Shown: positions 1-8,252, numbered from the stretch's first letter. The stretch: 64,000 bases of DNA from Alphaproteobacteria bacterium (GCA_028281325.1 JANQKC010000026.1:1-64000), one strand, 5' to 3'. The notes: generated by a model not told the origin, from the sequence alone. Program-made: numbers and translations.

Positions 1-92
1 AAAACAACCGTCGTGACATCCAAACCTCCATCTCAGATAAAGGTTTGAATCACATTTCAGACCCAGCCGGAATCCCTAATTGAGTACAGACC

Positions 93-656
93 CTAGATCT
101 CGTCCAGCTCGGTATCCCAATACAGGAAGTCGCGCCAACTCTCGTGCAGGAAATTCGGCGGGAAGGCCCGGCCGTTTTCCTGCAATTCCCAGACGCTCGG
201 CGTCCGGGGTTGCCGCAGCAGGCTGACCGCGCTGTCGCGCAACAAGCCGCCGCCCTTCTTCAGGTTACACGGCGCGCAGGCCGACACCACATTCGCCCAC
301 GTCGTGCGCCCGCCGAGCGCGCGCGGCACCACGTGATCGAATGTCAGCTCCTGGGCCGGGAAACCGCACCCGCAATACTGACAGACGAACCGGTCGCGCA
401 GGAACACGTTGAACCGGGTGAAGGCGGGCCGGCGAGCCTGCGACACGTATTCTTTCAAGGAAATGACACTGGGCAGCCGCAGTTCGAAGGAGGGCGAGCG
501 GACGACCTGTTCGTAATGCGACACCACATGCACGCGGTCGGTCACCACCGCCTTCACCGCCTCCTGCCAGCTCCACAGGGACAACGGGAAGTAGCTCAGC
601 GGCCGAAAGTCGGCATTCAACACAAGCGCCGGGCAATCTTTAGCGGCAAGGTTCAC
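93..656 (-). CDS. HNH endonuclease
   Basis: This is a small HNH-family nuclease of 187 residues, predicted to be cytoplasmic and to bind a metal ion. Numbered from the chosen start, a Cys92-x2-Cys95 pair and a Cys127-x2-Cys130 pair form the structural zinc site. They flank the HNH core, Asp107-His108 in FDHVVPRALGG and Asn122. The N-terminal 70 residues (VLNADFRPLSYFPLSLWSW) are typical of the stand-alone alphaproteobacterial HNH group. The start is uncertain. GTG at 656 has an AAGGGG about 11 nt upstream, whereas an in-frame GTG at 668 lies directly against that sequence. The gene stands alone and the substrate is unknown. It may act on DNA, but nothing nearby identifies it as a homing or restriction enzyme. 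Confidence 0.88.
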   Translation of the reverse strand: MNLAAKDCPALVLNADFRPLSYFPLSLWSWQEAVKAVVTDRVHVVSHYEQVVRSPSFELRLPSVISLKEYVSQARRPAFTRFNVFLRDRFVCQYCGCGFPAQELTFDHVVPRALGGRTTWANVVSACAPCNLKKGGGLLRDSAVSLLRQPRTPSVWELQENGRAFPPNFLHESWRDFLYWDTELDEI

Positions 657-813
657 GGTCGATCGCACCCCTTATCCAGACTGCGCCGTCCGGCAGCTTC
701 CGGCCCATAGAGTCGGAGCCCGTGACGAACGACGCCATTCTGATAACCGAAATCGACGACTCCGACAAGATGCCGCCACCGGTTTCTCACTAAACTTCAT
801 CGCCTTGTCACAT

Positions 814-867
814 TCATCCACAGATTATTCACAGCTTATCAACAGCTTCTCCAGCCCCTTATCAACA
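814..867 (+). repeat. Phased DnaA-box-like 9-mers
   Basis: Four 9-mers in one orientation match or nearly match the DnaA box TTATNCACA: TCATCCACA at 814-822, TTATTCACA at 825-833, TTATCAACA at 836-844 and TTATCAACA at 859-867. Starts are 11, 11 and 23 nt apart, so all face about the same side of the helix. The same stretch can be read as an imperfect 11-bp tandem repeat. The last copy overlaps the stop codon of the 862-1464 gene. Replication function is inferred only. Confidence 0.5.
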
Positions 868-1464
868 CGGCCGATAGCCGCCCCGCAACGCCCCGACCGA
901 CGCCGGCGGGGTCAGCACGGTCACCGTTTCCCGCGGGGGCACCGAGACCGCGTCGCCATATCCCTGGTGCGTCCAGGGCAGGACCTGTCGGTCGCGCCAT
1001 AGACATGGGTGCCCCGCATGGGAAAGGAAAGTGCCGTCCGGGAGGTCGTCCAGCGTTGCCTGCCAAACCTTCTGCCGCCGCGTATAGGGTTCGACCCGCT
1101 CGCGATGAAGCCGCGCGTCCATTTCCGGCGCGCGCGGCACATCCGCCTCCCCGTTGCCATCGCGCCAGGCCGCCTGCCACTTGTAAAAATCCTGCCGGCG
1201 GCATTCGAAACAGGGCCGATGCCCCGCCGCGATGGCGACCGCCTCGTCGTGAAAGAACAGTTCCGTGTACCGGCTTGGCGTCATCGGTACCCGATGCCGG
1301 CCGCGAAAGGACAGGCGGCAGATGATCCAGGCCTTGTGCTTCCACCGGCTGACGCCGAGCCGCCGGTTGTCGTCATGCAGGATGCCGCGGTTGCCCATGA
1401 AGCCGCCGCGCGCCGCCACGGCGACGATCTCGCCGGTCGGCGTCACGCGGTTCTGCAGCGGCAT
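862..1464 (-). CDS. Uncharacterised protein with Ada-like Cys motif
   Basis: I do not recognise a named function for this 200-residue protein. Its middle section contains a stretch ending in GHRPCFEC that resembles the zinc-binding region of the Ada methyl-phosphotriester sensor (pattern: aromatic-His-acidic, Ala-rich helix, G-x-R-P-C-x-x-C). Ada uses two further cysteines in that fold, and I do not see a clear equivalent pair, so the resemblance may be structural only. The gene starts 15 nt after the esterase stop on the same strand, which suggests cotranscription. The N-terminal 60 residues are rich in Arg and Gly. The C-terminus ends in GGYRPC at the DnaA-box-like repeat. Confidence 0.6.
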   Translation of the reverse strand: MPLQNRVTPTGEIVAVAARGGFMGNRGILHDDNRRLGVSRWKHKAWIICRLSFRGRHRVPMTPSRYTELFFHDEAVAIAAGHRPCFECRRQDFYKWQAAWRDGNGEADVPRAPEMDARLHRERVEPYTRRQKVWQATLDDLPDGTFLSHAGHPCLWRDRQVLPWTHQGYGDAVSVPPRETVTVLTPPASVGALRGGYRPC

Positions 1465-1479
1465 GGCTCGTTCCGTCGG

Positions 1480-2145
1480 TTAGGGTTGTCCGAGCACTTG
1501 GTTGAGGAATTCGGCGCCCCGCACCAGGCCGTTCTGATCGATCCCGTGGCCGACGCCGGGACACTCGATCGTGTCCACCGAAATGCCGGCGGCGGTCAAT
1601 CCCGCTTCCGCCTCGGCCATCGACTCGAAGGGCACCACTTCGTCCGCCGTGCCATGCGCCAGCAGGACGGGCGGGCGGGTTTGGATTTCCTCGGCGAGAA
1701 GGTCCGGCGCGATCAGCCGGCCCGAGAAGCCGACGATGCCGGCGATCTGTTCCCCGCGGCGCGGCCCGACGAACAGGCTCATCATCGTGCCCTGGCTGAA
1801 CCCGACCAGCGCCAGCTTGCTGTCGTCCAGGCCGGTGCGTTCCAACTCGGCGTCGATGAAGGCCTCGAGCGCGGGCGCGGCGGCCCGGACACCGCCCAGC
1901 AGCGACTCCGGCGTGCGGTCCTGCACGCTGAACCACTGATACCCCATCGGCGCCATGTCGCAGGGAAAGGGCGCGTTGGGTGACGCGAAGGCGGCGTTCG
2001 GCAAGACCTGCGCCCAGTGCGGCGCGAGGCCGATCAGATCCTGCCCGTCGGCGCCCAGCCCGTGCAGCAGGATGACCAGTTGCTGCGGGTCGCCCCCGGC
2101 GGCAGGGCCGAATCGCGGCCCATCGAGTTCCATCAGTCCGGCCAT
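1480..2145 (-). CDS. Alpha/beta hydrolase, phospholipase/carboxylesterase family
   Basis: This cytoplasmic serine esterase (221 residues) belongs to the phospholipase/carboxylesterase family (YpfH/EstB-like), which hydrolyses short acyl esters and sometimes lysophospholipids. The expected parts are visible: oxyanion-hole segment LLHGLGADG near residues 26-34, nucleophile elbow GFSQG with Ser117, acid Asp168 in HGTADEVVPF and His200 in GVGHGI. The length is normal. The ATG at 2145 is preferred because the family starts close to the first beta strand; an upstream extension to 2247 would read through a duplicated alkA tail. It is probably cotranscribed with the downstream Cys-motif gene. The physiological ester is unknown. 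Confidence 0.85.
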   Translation of the reverse strand: MAGLMELDGPRFGPAAGGDPQQLVILLHGLGADGQDLIGLAPHWAQVLPNAAFASPNAPFPCDMAPMGYQWFSVQDRTPESLLGGVRAAAPALEAFIDAELERTGLDDSKLALVGFSQGTMMSLFVGPRRGEQIAGIVGFSGRLIAPDLLAEEIQTRPPVLLAHGTADEVVPFESMAEAEAGLTAAGISVDTIECPGVGHGIDQNGLVRGAEFLNQVLGQP

Positions 2146-2186
2146 GGTTTTCTTCTTTCGGTTTAAAGGCGCAGGCAGTCGCGCGG

Positions 2187-2276
2187 TCAGGGTGCGCCCT
2201 TGTAATAATGCCACAGGAACACCGCCGCAACGCCGCGAAGAAACCACCGCGGCGCGACGAAGACTTCAGGGGCGGC
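2187..2276 (-). pseudogene. Displaced 3' end of an alkA-type gene
   Basis: A 29-codon open stretch ending in a TGA stop encodes the last residues of an AlkA-type glycosylase. It contains WFLRGVAAVFLWHYYKGAP, against WRPLRGVAALFLWHYYKGAP in the intact gene at 3367-3975. Positions 2194-2220 and 3374-3400 are identical over 27 nt. An in-frame stop at 2277-2279 ends the similarity upstream and there is no start codon, so this is a gene fragment. It sits 42 bp upstream of the esterase start on the same strand. Confidence 0.8.
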
Positions 2277-2357
2277 TCAGGGCTTCCCGCATCGCCCAAC
2301 CGTCGGCGGGCCGGATACTACCGCCCAACAACGCTTTCTCGTCCCGGTCCGACGCGT

Positions 2358-3122
2358 TCACCCTCGATCGGTCGGACGTTGTCGGGTCCGCCACCACAGC
2401 GATGCGATGAATATCGTGACAAACAGACCGATGTAGTATTCCCGCAGTTCGACGCTGCGAAAATGCTGGGCCGGCAACCACCGGGCGATTCGAATCGCCA
2501 GATAAATCGTCGCCGTGGGCAGACACGCCACCGTCGGAAACGCCCACCAAATCCGCCCCTCGAACCAGGGCTTCTTCCGGATCAGCATGATCAACGGGCC
2601 GATGAACCCCATCACCACGATCCATAACTCCAGCAGCCTTCGCGGCGCCCGGTTCAACCAAGGATACGTATTGTGGAGGTTGGTCTCTTGCTGCTTGTTG
2701 TGTTCCAGGAAGAACTCCGGCGAGTCCCATCCGAAGTACCACTGCCCCCAACTCGCCTCCTCAAGGGCAAAATACAAGGCGCCCAAGGCCCATATGACGA
2801 GCCATGACGCCAACCATGCGTCCTGACGACAGACGCGTTTGGCGGCCAAGCATCCCAGAACGAAGCCCGGCAACAAGACCACCACCGTCCCATGCTCGGC
2901 GAGCCCGCCGCCGGCATCGTCATGATCCTGCCGAATGATCATGTCCGCGAAGTCCGGCGCAACGAACATGGATATGAGCAACAGGATGGCGAGGGCTGGC
3001 GGAAAATAGAGCCACAGCCAGCGCGGAAGATCTTGATGTTGATTCACAAATAGAAGCCCAGCATGATTCTTCGGAAGCCCGAAGGTCATTATTGAATTTC
3101 GAATATATTTCGCGTTTTTCAA
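2358..3122 (-). CDS. Multi-pass membrane protein with EEASWGQ motif
   Basis: This is a predicted inner-membrane protein of 254 residues with about six hydrophobic segments (near residues 35-53, 78-93, 103-120, 160-175, 190-207 and 225-240). Between the third and fourth segments lies a conserved-looking block, EEASWGQ at 121-127 followed by a Trp/Phe-rich loop and ETNLHN at 146-151. I associate this block with a family of uncharacterised bacterial membrane proteins. Function is unknown. The surrounding DNA is slightly richer in A+T than its neighbours. The gene is the only one in a 1.15-kb segment flanked by duplicated alkA 3' ends, so it was probably acquired. Confidence 0.7.
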   Translation of the reverse strand: MKNAKYIRNSIMTFGLPKNHAGLLFVNQHQDLPRWLWLYFPPALAILLLISMFVAPDFADMIIRQDHDDAGGGLAEHGTVVVLLPGFVLGCLAAKRVCRQDAWLASWLVIWALGALYFALEEASWGQWYFGWDSPEFFLEHNKQQETNLHNTYPWLNRAPRRLLELWIVVMGFIGPLIMLIRKKPWFEGRIWWAFPTVACLPTATIYLAIRIARWLPAQHFRSVELREYYIGLFVTIFIASLWWRTRQRPTDRG

Positions 3123-3366
3123 TCCCAGGTCGGCCGGATAGAGCGAGACCGTCGAACGTTCCCAGACCGTGGAGATTGGATTTATGAAACATGAATCCTG
3201 AGATCACACTGTACTTTGGCGCTCTCGACGAGTCCGTTTACTTTTTTACCATGCGATCAAATTGGCGTGATGCAACGCGGCGCTGGCCGGATCATCAGGT
3301 TGGTCCGCCGTATTCATGCAGGAGATTCTAAATCCGCAAAGGCATCCAACCATTCATCTCACCGGT

Positions 3367-3975
3367 CTAAGGGGCGCCCTTGTAATAATGCCACAGGAAC
3401 AAGGCCGCGACGCCGCGCAAGGGCCGCCACGGCTCGACGATCGGTTCGGAGGCGGCGCGCGACGGCCGTTCGTCCAGGTCCTTGAGCCGACGCAGGGCCT
3501 CCTGGATGGCCAAGTCTTCCGCCGGCCAGATGTCGGCCCGCCCCAACGCGAACAGCATGTAGATTTCCGCGCTCCACCGGCCGATGCCGCGCAGCGCGGT
3601 CAGCGTCTTGACAACCTCGTCGTCCGGGGCGTCGCCCAGCGCATCCGCGTCGAGGCGGCCGGTGACGAATTCCTCCGCCAAGCCCTTGCCATATTCCACC
3701 TTGCGGCGGCTCAGCCCGGCGCCGCGCAGCACCGCGTCCTCCGTCGCCAGGAAGACGTCCGGCGTGAAGGGGTCGACCGCCTCGATCACCCGGCTACGGA
3801 TCGCGGCGGCGGCCTGGGCCGACACCTGCTGGCCGATGATGATGTTGAGCAGCGCCCCGAAACCGGGCTCACGGTTGCGCGGTTCCGGATAGCCGACCAG
3901 CCTGACCGCCTTCTTGATATCGGGGTCGGCCTTGCCGAGCGCGTCGAGCGACTCGCGGATGAAATCGGGCGTCAT
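3367..3975 (-). CDS. alkA: DNA-3-methyladenine glycosylase II (AlkA/HhH-GPD family)
   Basis: This base-excision repair glycosylase removes alkylated bases such as 3-methyladenine from DNA. It has 202 residues, the compact form lacking the N-terminal extension of E. coli AlkA. The helix-hairpin-helix lies around residues 123-145 (LRGIGRWSAE), and the catalytic aspartate is Asp154 in PAED, at the usual distance from the hairpin. The Trp-rich C-terminus (WHYYKGAP) is conserved in the family. The gene is divergent from gluQ with only 41 bp between starts. Its 3' end is duplicated at 2187-2276, suggesting that this end served as an insertion target. Confidence 0.88.
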   Translation of the reverse strand: MTPDFIRESLDALGKADPDIKKAVRLVGYPEPRNREPGFGALLNIIIGQQVSAQAAAAIRSRVIEAVDPFTPDVFLATEDAVLRGAGLSRRKVEYGKGLAEEFVTGRLDADALGDAPDDEVVKTLTALRGIGRWSAEIYMLFALGRADIWPAEDLAIQEALRRLKDLDERPSRAASEPIVEPWRPLRGVAALFLWHYYKGAP

Positions 3976-4016
3976 GCCGATTGACTTACCCCATGCCCGG
4001 CGGTAGGGCCAGGGGC

Positions 4017-4895
4017 ATGAGCGTGACTGCTGACATCGTGACGCGATTCGCCCCGAGCCCGAGCGGCCGGCTGCATCTCGGCCATGCCTACAGCGCGTTG
4101 GTCGCGTGGCGGGCGGCGCGGAAAAACGGCGGTCGCTTCCTGCTGCGGATCGAGGATATCGACCCCGGCCGCTGCCGCCCGGAATTCGACGCGGGAATCC
4201 TCGAAGACCTGGCCTGGCTCGGCCTCACCTGGGAGGAGCCGGTGATGCGCCAGTCGCAGCGGATGAACGCCTACGCGGCGGCGCTGTCCACGCTAGAGAA
4301 GCAAAATCTGCTGTATCCCTGCTTCTGCACACGGAAGGACATCCAGCGCGAGATCGACGCGGCCGGGCACGCGCCGCATCCGGCCGGCCCCGACGGCCCG
4401 GTCTATCCCGGCACCTGCCGTCGGCTGGGAGAGGACGAGCGCGCCGCCCGGATCGCCGCGGGCGAGGCCCATGCGATCCGGCTGCGCATGGACGACGCGG
4501 TCGCGGCGGCCGGCCCCCTCGCCTTTCACGACCGGACCGCCGGCACGGTGCCGGTGGACGCCGCCGTCTTCGGCGATGTCGTGCTCGCCCGCAAAGACGT
4601 GCCGACGAGCTATCACCTCGCCGTGGTGGTCGACGACGCGGCGCAGGGTGTGACGCTGGTGACGCGCGGCGAGGACCTGCTGCCCGCCACGCATGTGCAT
4701 CGGGTGTTGCAAACCTTGCTGGATGTGCCGGAACCGGATTACGCGCATCACGCGCTGCTGACCGACGGCGACGGCCGCCGCTTCGCCAAGCGCGACCGCA
4801 GCCTGACGCTGCAGGCGATGCGGGAGACGGGCAAATCGGCGGCGGATGTGCGCGCGGAAGCCGGGTTCCCGGACGATCCGCCGGCGGCCGGTTAG
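4017..4895 (+). CDS. gluQ: Glutamyl-Q tRNA(Asp) synthetase
   Basis: GluQ (YadB) activates glutamate and attaches it to the queuosine base at position 34 of tRNA(Asp). The protein is a truncated glutamyl-tRNA synthetase of 292 residues without the anticodon-binding domain, as expected for GluQ. The class I HIGH-type motif is HLGHAY near residues 20-25, and the KMSKS equivalent is KRDRS near residue 253. A zinc site is visible as Cys102-x-Cys104, Tyr130 and Cys134. ATG at 4017 places the HIGH motif at the usual distance from the start; an upstream in-frame ATG at 3981 would add 12 unrelated residues. It implies that the organism makes queuosine-modified tRNA. Confidence 0.92.
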   Translation: MSVTADIVTRFAPSPSGRLHLGHAYSALVAWRAARKNGGRFLLRIEDIDPGRCRPEFDAGILEDLAWLGLTWEEPVMRQSQRMNAYAAALSTLEKQNLLYPCFCTRKDIQREIDAAGHAPHPAGPDGPVYPGTCRRLGEDERAARIAAGEAHAIRLRMDDAVAAAGPLAFHDRTAGTVPVDAAVFGDVVLARKDVPTSYHLAVVVDDAAQGVTLVTRGEDLLPATHVHRVLQTLLDVPEPDYAHHALLTDGDGRRFAKRDRSLTLQAMRETGKSAADVRAEAGFPDDPPAAG

Positions 4896-4907
4896 GGCCG
4901 CACGCCC

Positions 4908-5234
4908 CTAAGGGCGGAACATCCGCGCGCGCCGCCGGTTCGCCCCCATGAAGATGATCGCGCCGACGACAACGAAGAAGACCGTCAAGATCGCGATGGC
5001 CTGCCACACCGGGCGCTGCAGCAACGGCACGGCCACCCAATCCCACAGGTCGGGGTAGAGATAGCGTTGTACGATCGCCTGCGTCGTGTTCAGGCTTTCG
5101 CTGTCGAGCGTGAACCAAAGCTGCCCGGCGGCCTGGGTCATGTCGTTGCCGGCAAACCACAGCCCCGCGCCAAGCGCGAGAAGCATCACGCCCAGAATGG
5201 CCAAAACCTGTCCGAAAATCCGAATAGCCCGCAT
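4908..5234 (-). CDS. Small two-TM membrane protein
   Basis: This is a 108-residue hypothetical inner-membrane protein. An N-terminal hydrophobic helix spans roughly residues 8-28 and a second spans roughly 78-98. Between them is a polar, probably periplasmic loop of about 50 residues rich in Trp, Tyr and Gln. The C-terminus ends in a short Arg-rich cytoplasmic tail (NRRRARMFRP). I do not recognise the family. It ends 12 bp from the gluQ stop in a convergent arrangement, and its ATG is preceded by A+T-poor sequence with no strong ribosome-binding site. The reading frame is convincing by its helix pattern, but expression is not proven. Confidence 0.55.
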   Translation of the reverse strand: MRAIRIFGQVLAILGVMLLALGAGLWFAGNDMTQAAGQLWFTLDSESLNTTQAIVQRYLYPDLWDWVAVPLLQRPVWQAIAILTVFFVVVGAIIFMGANRRRARMFRP

Positions 5235-5357
5235 GGGCCGCTCATCCCCCGCCGAAAGAGGGCGAAACTATCACGCGGCGGCAAGTCAGGCCACCACCCC
5301 CGGCACCGCTTGCCTGACCCGGCCCGCTTGGGTAATGTCCCCCTCGCCTTCGAGGCC

Positions 5358-5447
5358 GGAGGGGTGGCCGAGTGGCTGAAGGCGCACGCTTGGAAAGCGT
5401 GTAGGCGTTAACGCGTCTCGCGGGTTCGAATCCCGCTCCCTCCGCCA
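5358..5447 (+). tRNA. tRNA-Ser(GGA)
   Basis: A complete type II tRNA is visible: acceptor GGAGGGG pairing with the 3' TCCCTCC, anticodon stem CACGC/GCGTG around loop TTGGAAA (anticodon GGA, reads UCC), a long variable arm, T loop GGTTCGAATCC, discriminator G and an encoded CCA. The downstream DNA is A+T-richer, and a 12-nt copy of the 3' end recurs at 17207-17218, so this may be an integration site. Confidence 0.96.
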
Positions 5448-5558
5448 CCTTCTATTTTCATTTAAATCAATGCCTTAAATGACATCCACTGCATATGTCA
5501 CACACTCTAACTGGTCTTACGTGATACTAATGTGCGAGAAGCATTTTCTGCCTTGCAT

Positions 5559-6077
5559 CTAGCGAACCGCTTTACCTTTTCGGTCTCGGCACTCAGCAGC
5601 AGTAAGATTGAAGACGACAAAACCCTTGGGAAGCTCGCATTTGGAAAGCTCCTCTAGGTCGCCCCTTGATTCACTAAATACGTCGCGGGAGCGTTCGAGC
5701 GCTCGGCAAGTGTTTCCCTGATACGACCACTTCGTGACAGTACCGTCCACCAGAGTGAAGCTAGTAGTGCAGTAATCGTGGTACGGGATGTGGGTGTATC
5801 CACCGGTCGTGGTGCCATAATAAGGTATGTTTCCGACCATGCCTTGGTGCGATTGAGTGTTTAGTATTGGCACGGAGCCTCTGCTCTCTTGATGAAATGT
5901 AAGGATGCGAGTGCCACTCCCGGAATCGTAGGTCCGATGCGGTGCTCCCCAACTGGAAACTAGTGCCGCCTCACTGTGTCCAACCCAAGCGTTGAGTATC
6001 TTTTCGTATCCAGCTCGAGTGGCACATGCTGCCAATGCCAACGTTGCTGCAATTGCGACAATAGTTTTCTGTGTCAT
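5559..6077 (-). CDS. Putative lipoprotein, A+T-richer
   Basis: This 172-residue protein starts with a lipoprotein signal peptide, TIVAIAATLALAACATR, in which LAAC is the lipobox and Cys18 would be acylated. The mature part is polar, rich in Ser, Thr, Gly and Tyr, and contains three or four further cysteines. A stretch near residues 30-60 (VGHSEAALVSSWGAPHRTYD) resembles small outer-membrane-assembly-type lipoproteins, in which a Trp-Gly-x-P turn follows a short helix; I treat this only as a hint. GGAACGAAAACG precedes the ATG. Base composition is clearly lower in G+C than in neighbouring genes, and the gene lies just downstream of tRNA-Ser, pointing to horizontal acquisition. Confidence 0.65.
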   Translation of the reverse strand: MTQKTIVAIAATLALAACATRAGYEKILNAWVGHSEAALVSSWGAPHRTYDSGSGTRILTFHQESRGSVPILNTQSHQGMVGNIPYYGTTTGGYTHIPYHDYCTTSFTLVDGTVTKWSYQGNTCRALERSRDVFSESRGDLEELSKCELPKGFVVFNLTAAECRDRKGKAVR

Positions 6078-6459
6078 CGTTTTCGTTCCTTCCCTTCCTT
6101 CTTTCTACCCGGCAAACTCAATGCCTCGTCCCTTCAGTCACCCCTAGCTCTTCGCCAACCCGCAACATCCGTTTTCAGGCGACCGCACCGTACCGCCCGA
6201 CATGCAACTTAGCACTGCGGTAATTATCGGTATTTTCCATCACATGATAGTATCACCCGCAAAACACACTGGCCAGAATGTTCCGGCTATGTTCTGTTTA
6301 GCCGATCTCAAAACCGCAGCCGACCGATGATGACGTGCTAGACGTTCTTGTCCCGCCACTCTTCCAGGCTAAGAAAACCCCGTGCTTCCCGAAGCGTGCT
6401 CGTCTGGTACATTCGACACACGGCGCGCTTGGGAGCCTGAAGCGATGCGTCGTGCAGTC
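6078..6459. other. Intergenic, 382 bp, A+T-richer
   Basis: No gene or tRNA is recognisable here. The first 280 bp keep the lower G+C of the lipoprotein gene and probably carry its promoter. The composition returns to the background level at about 6350. Confidence 0.4.
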
Positions 6460-7236
6460 TCACGCGGCGGTCTTCCGGATCGCCCAGAGTGCCGGGACCA
6501 CCGGGCCGACCATCAGCGCGACTTCCTCGAACTGTCTGGCGACATATTGGTCCATCGCCTCTTTGAGGTCCGGATGCCGTTTCGCGAGCGCTGCGGCGCG
6601 CTTGGGAATGGTCTTGAGCGAAAGCGCATTGAACGCCCTTCCAGCGGGGCTTCGCGTCCGCCGCGCGACGATCGTATCGCCGAAACGCGTCAGCCCGGCC
6701 TCCATCGCGTCCCGTTCGAGACAGCCCTCATAGGCCGCCGATGGGGGCACGCCGTCTTCCAGATATCCATCGCCGATGACGATCCAGCCGCCCTCGCGCA
6801 CGACCGCGCGCAGCATGCCTATCGTCTCGGCGGGATCGCCGAGCACCGGTCCGACCGCGATCATCAAAACGGCGTCGAAGCGCGCCGGTTCGGCCAGCGA
6901 CTCGCGCAGATCGGCCGCGACGAATCGACAGCGCCGTTGCAGTCCCGCTTGCTCGGCCGCCTGCCGCGCAATCTCGATGAACGGCGGATGAGCGTCTACG
7001 CCCGTAACCTCGGCGTCGAAAGCCCGCGCCGCCCGGATCGCGATGTCGCCTCGGCCGCACCCAAGATCCAGGACAGTCCCGCCCCTCGGGAAGCCGACCT
7101 CTTTCAGCATCTCAACAACGTCGTCTTCCGCGCCGCTCAATGAGGGCAAGTCCTGAAGCAGATAGGGCAAATGCGGCAGCAGGCATTCCGGCGCCTCCAT
7201 CGCAAAAGCCACTTCCTTCAACAAGGTCTTCGTCAC
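6460..7236 (-). CDS. Class I SAM-dependent methyltransferase
   Basis: This protein transfers a methyl group from S-adenosylmethionine to an unknown acceptor. In 258 residues the Rossmann motifs are clear: motif I VLDLGCGRGD near residues 55-64, the acidic end of strand 2 in VTGVDAH, motif III FVAADLRE, and motif IV FDAVLMI. The C-terminal half is helical with a YVARQFEEVALM segment common in small-molecule methyltransferases. GTG at 7236 is chosen because GGAG lies 7 nt upstream; the in-frame upstream ATGs at 7284 and 7440 lack such a site and add low-complexity sequence. The gene stands alone between the lipoprotein gene and the SDR gene, so context does not reveal the substrate. Confidence 0.8.
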   Translation of the reverse strand: MTKTLLKEVAFAMEAPECLLPHLPYLLQDLPSLSGAEDDVVEMLKEVGFPRGGTVLDLGCGRGDIAIRAARAFDAEVTGVDAHPPFIEIARQAAEQAGLQRRCRFVAADLRESLAEPARFDAVLMIAVGPVLGDPAETIGMLRAVVREGGWIVIGDGYLEDGVPPSAAYEGCLERDAMEAGLTRFGDTIVARRTRSPAGRAFNALSLKTIPKRAAALAKRHPDLKEAMDQYVARQFEEVALMVGPVVPALWAIRKTAA

Positions 7237-7481
7237 GGTGTTTCTCCGTTCGCTGCTCAATTCTTCCGATGCACATCGGTCCATGACCGTCCGGGGGTCG
7301 CGTGATGCTCTAATCGTTGCGGATCGACTCGCGTTGACTCTTGCCGAATTCCGCGACGCCGCAAGCTGGCGCCCCGGAACCGACACCTCAGGCGACCACA
7401 CCGTCATCGCCCGCCCGACCCGATCACCATGCGCCGACAAGCAAACCTGGCGATCGGATCGGGGCCGGTCGAAAAAAGGCG

Positions 7482-8252
7482 TCAGCGCGCGGTATAGCCG
7501 CCGTCGATCACAAGCTCCGAGCCGGTTACGAATTTGGATTCGTCCGAAGCAAGATAGACGATGCCGGCGGCGATATCGTCCGGTTCACCGACAGAACCGA
7601 CCGGATGCCGGGCGCCCAGTTCCTTTTTGAACTCTTCCGCCGTGAACCCCAGGCTCTTGCCGAGGTCTTCCACCAGCGGGGTCCAAATGTAGCCTGGATG
7701 GACCGAATTCACCCGTATGCCCTCTTCCGCGTAAAGAAGCGCATCGGTCTTGGTCATCAGCCGGACCGCGCCTTTCGAGGCGTGATACGGCGGGATGTCG
7801 GGGGCGCTGATGATACCGTAAATCGACGACAGATTGATAATGCTGCCGCCGCCGGCGTCACGCAGATATTTGATGGCGTGCTTGGTGCACAAGAACACGC
7901 CGCGCACGTTGATGGCCATGACCTTTTCCCAGTCATCGACGCTGATCGAATCGGTCGGATCGGTCGTCCCGGCGATGCCCGCATTGGCGACGATGGTGGT
8001 CAGCGAGCCGAAGGTGCGGGCTACATCCTGATAGACCGCTTCGACCTCTTGCTCGCTGCTCACATCGAGGTGCCAGTACCCCGCCGCGCCCCCGGCTTTC
8101 TCGATCGCCGCGACAACCTTTCGACCCTCATCATCCTGGATGTCGGTAACGGCGACTTTTGCGCCTTCCTTGGCCATCATGATGCAAGCCGCCGCGCCGA
8201 TGCCCACAGCGCCGCCCGTGACGATGGCAACCTTTCCGTCCAGTCTACCCAT
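7482..8252 (-). CDS. SDR-family NAD-dependent oxidoreductase
   Basis: This classical short-chain dehydrogenase/reductase has 256 residues and probably oxidises a secondary or cyclic alcohol. The cofactor loop is TGGAVGIG at residues 12-19, and Asp37 at the end of beta strand 2 favours NAD over NADP. NAG at 90-92, Ser142/Ser143, Tyr156 and Lys160 (YHASK) complete the active site. The C-terminus (SELVIDGGYTAR) is typical of SDRs. The sequence is reminiscent of cyclopentanol dehydrogenase and levodione reductase, but the substrate cannot be assigned. The ATG at 8252 has GGGAG 8 nt upstream; the preceding TTG is not needed. Confidence 0.88.
   Translation of the reverse strand: MGRLDGKVAIVTGGAVGIGAAACIMMAKEGAKVAVTDIQDDEGRKVVAAIEKAGGAAGYWHLDVSSEQEVEAVYQDVARTFGSLTTIVANAGIAGTTDPTDSISVDDWEKVMAINVRGVFLCTKHAIKYLRDAGGGSIINLSSIYGIISAPDIPPYHASKGAVRLMTKTDALLYAEEGIRVNSVHPGYIWTPLVEDLGKSLGFTAEEFKKELGARHPVGSVGEPDDIAAGIVYLASDESKFVTGSELVIDGGYTAR

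Noticed and set aside
814-867. CRISPR array or simple microsatellite
   Set aside because: The units are about 11 bp, imperfect and without spacers. They match DnaA boxes better than any CRISPR repeat.
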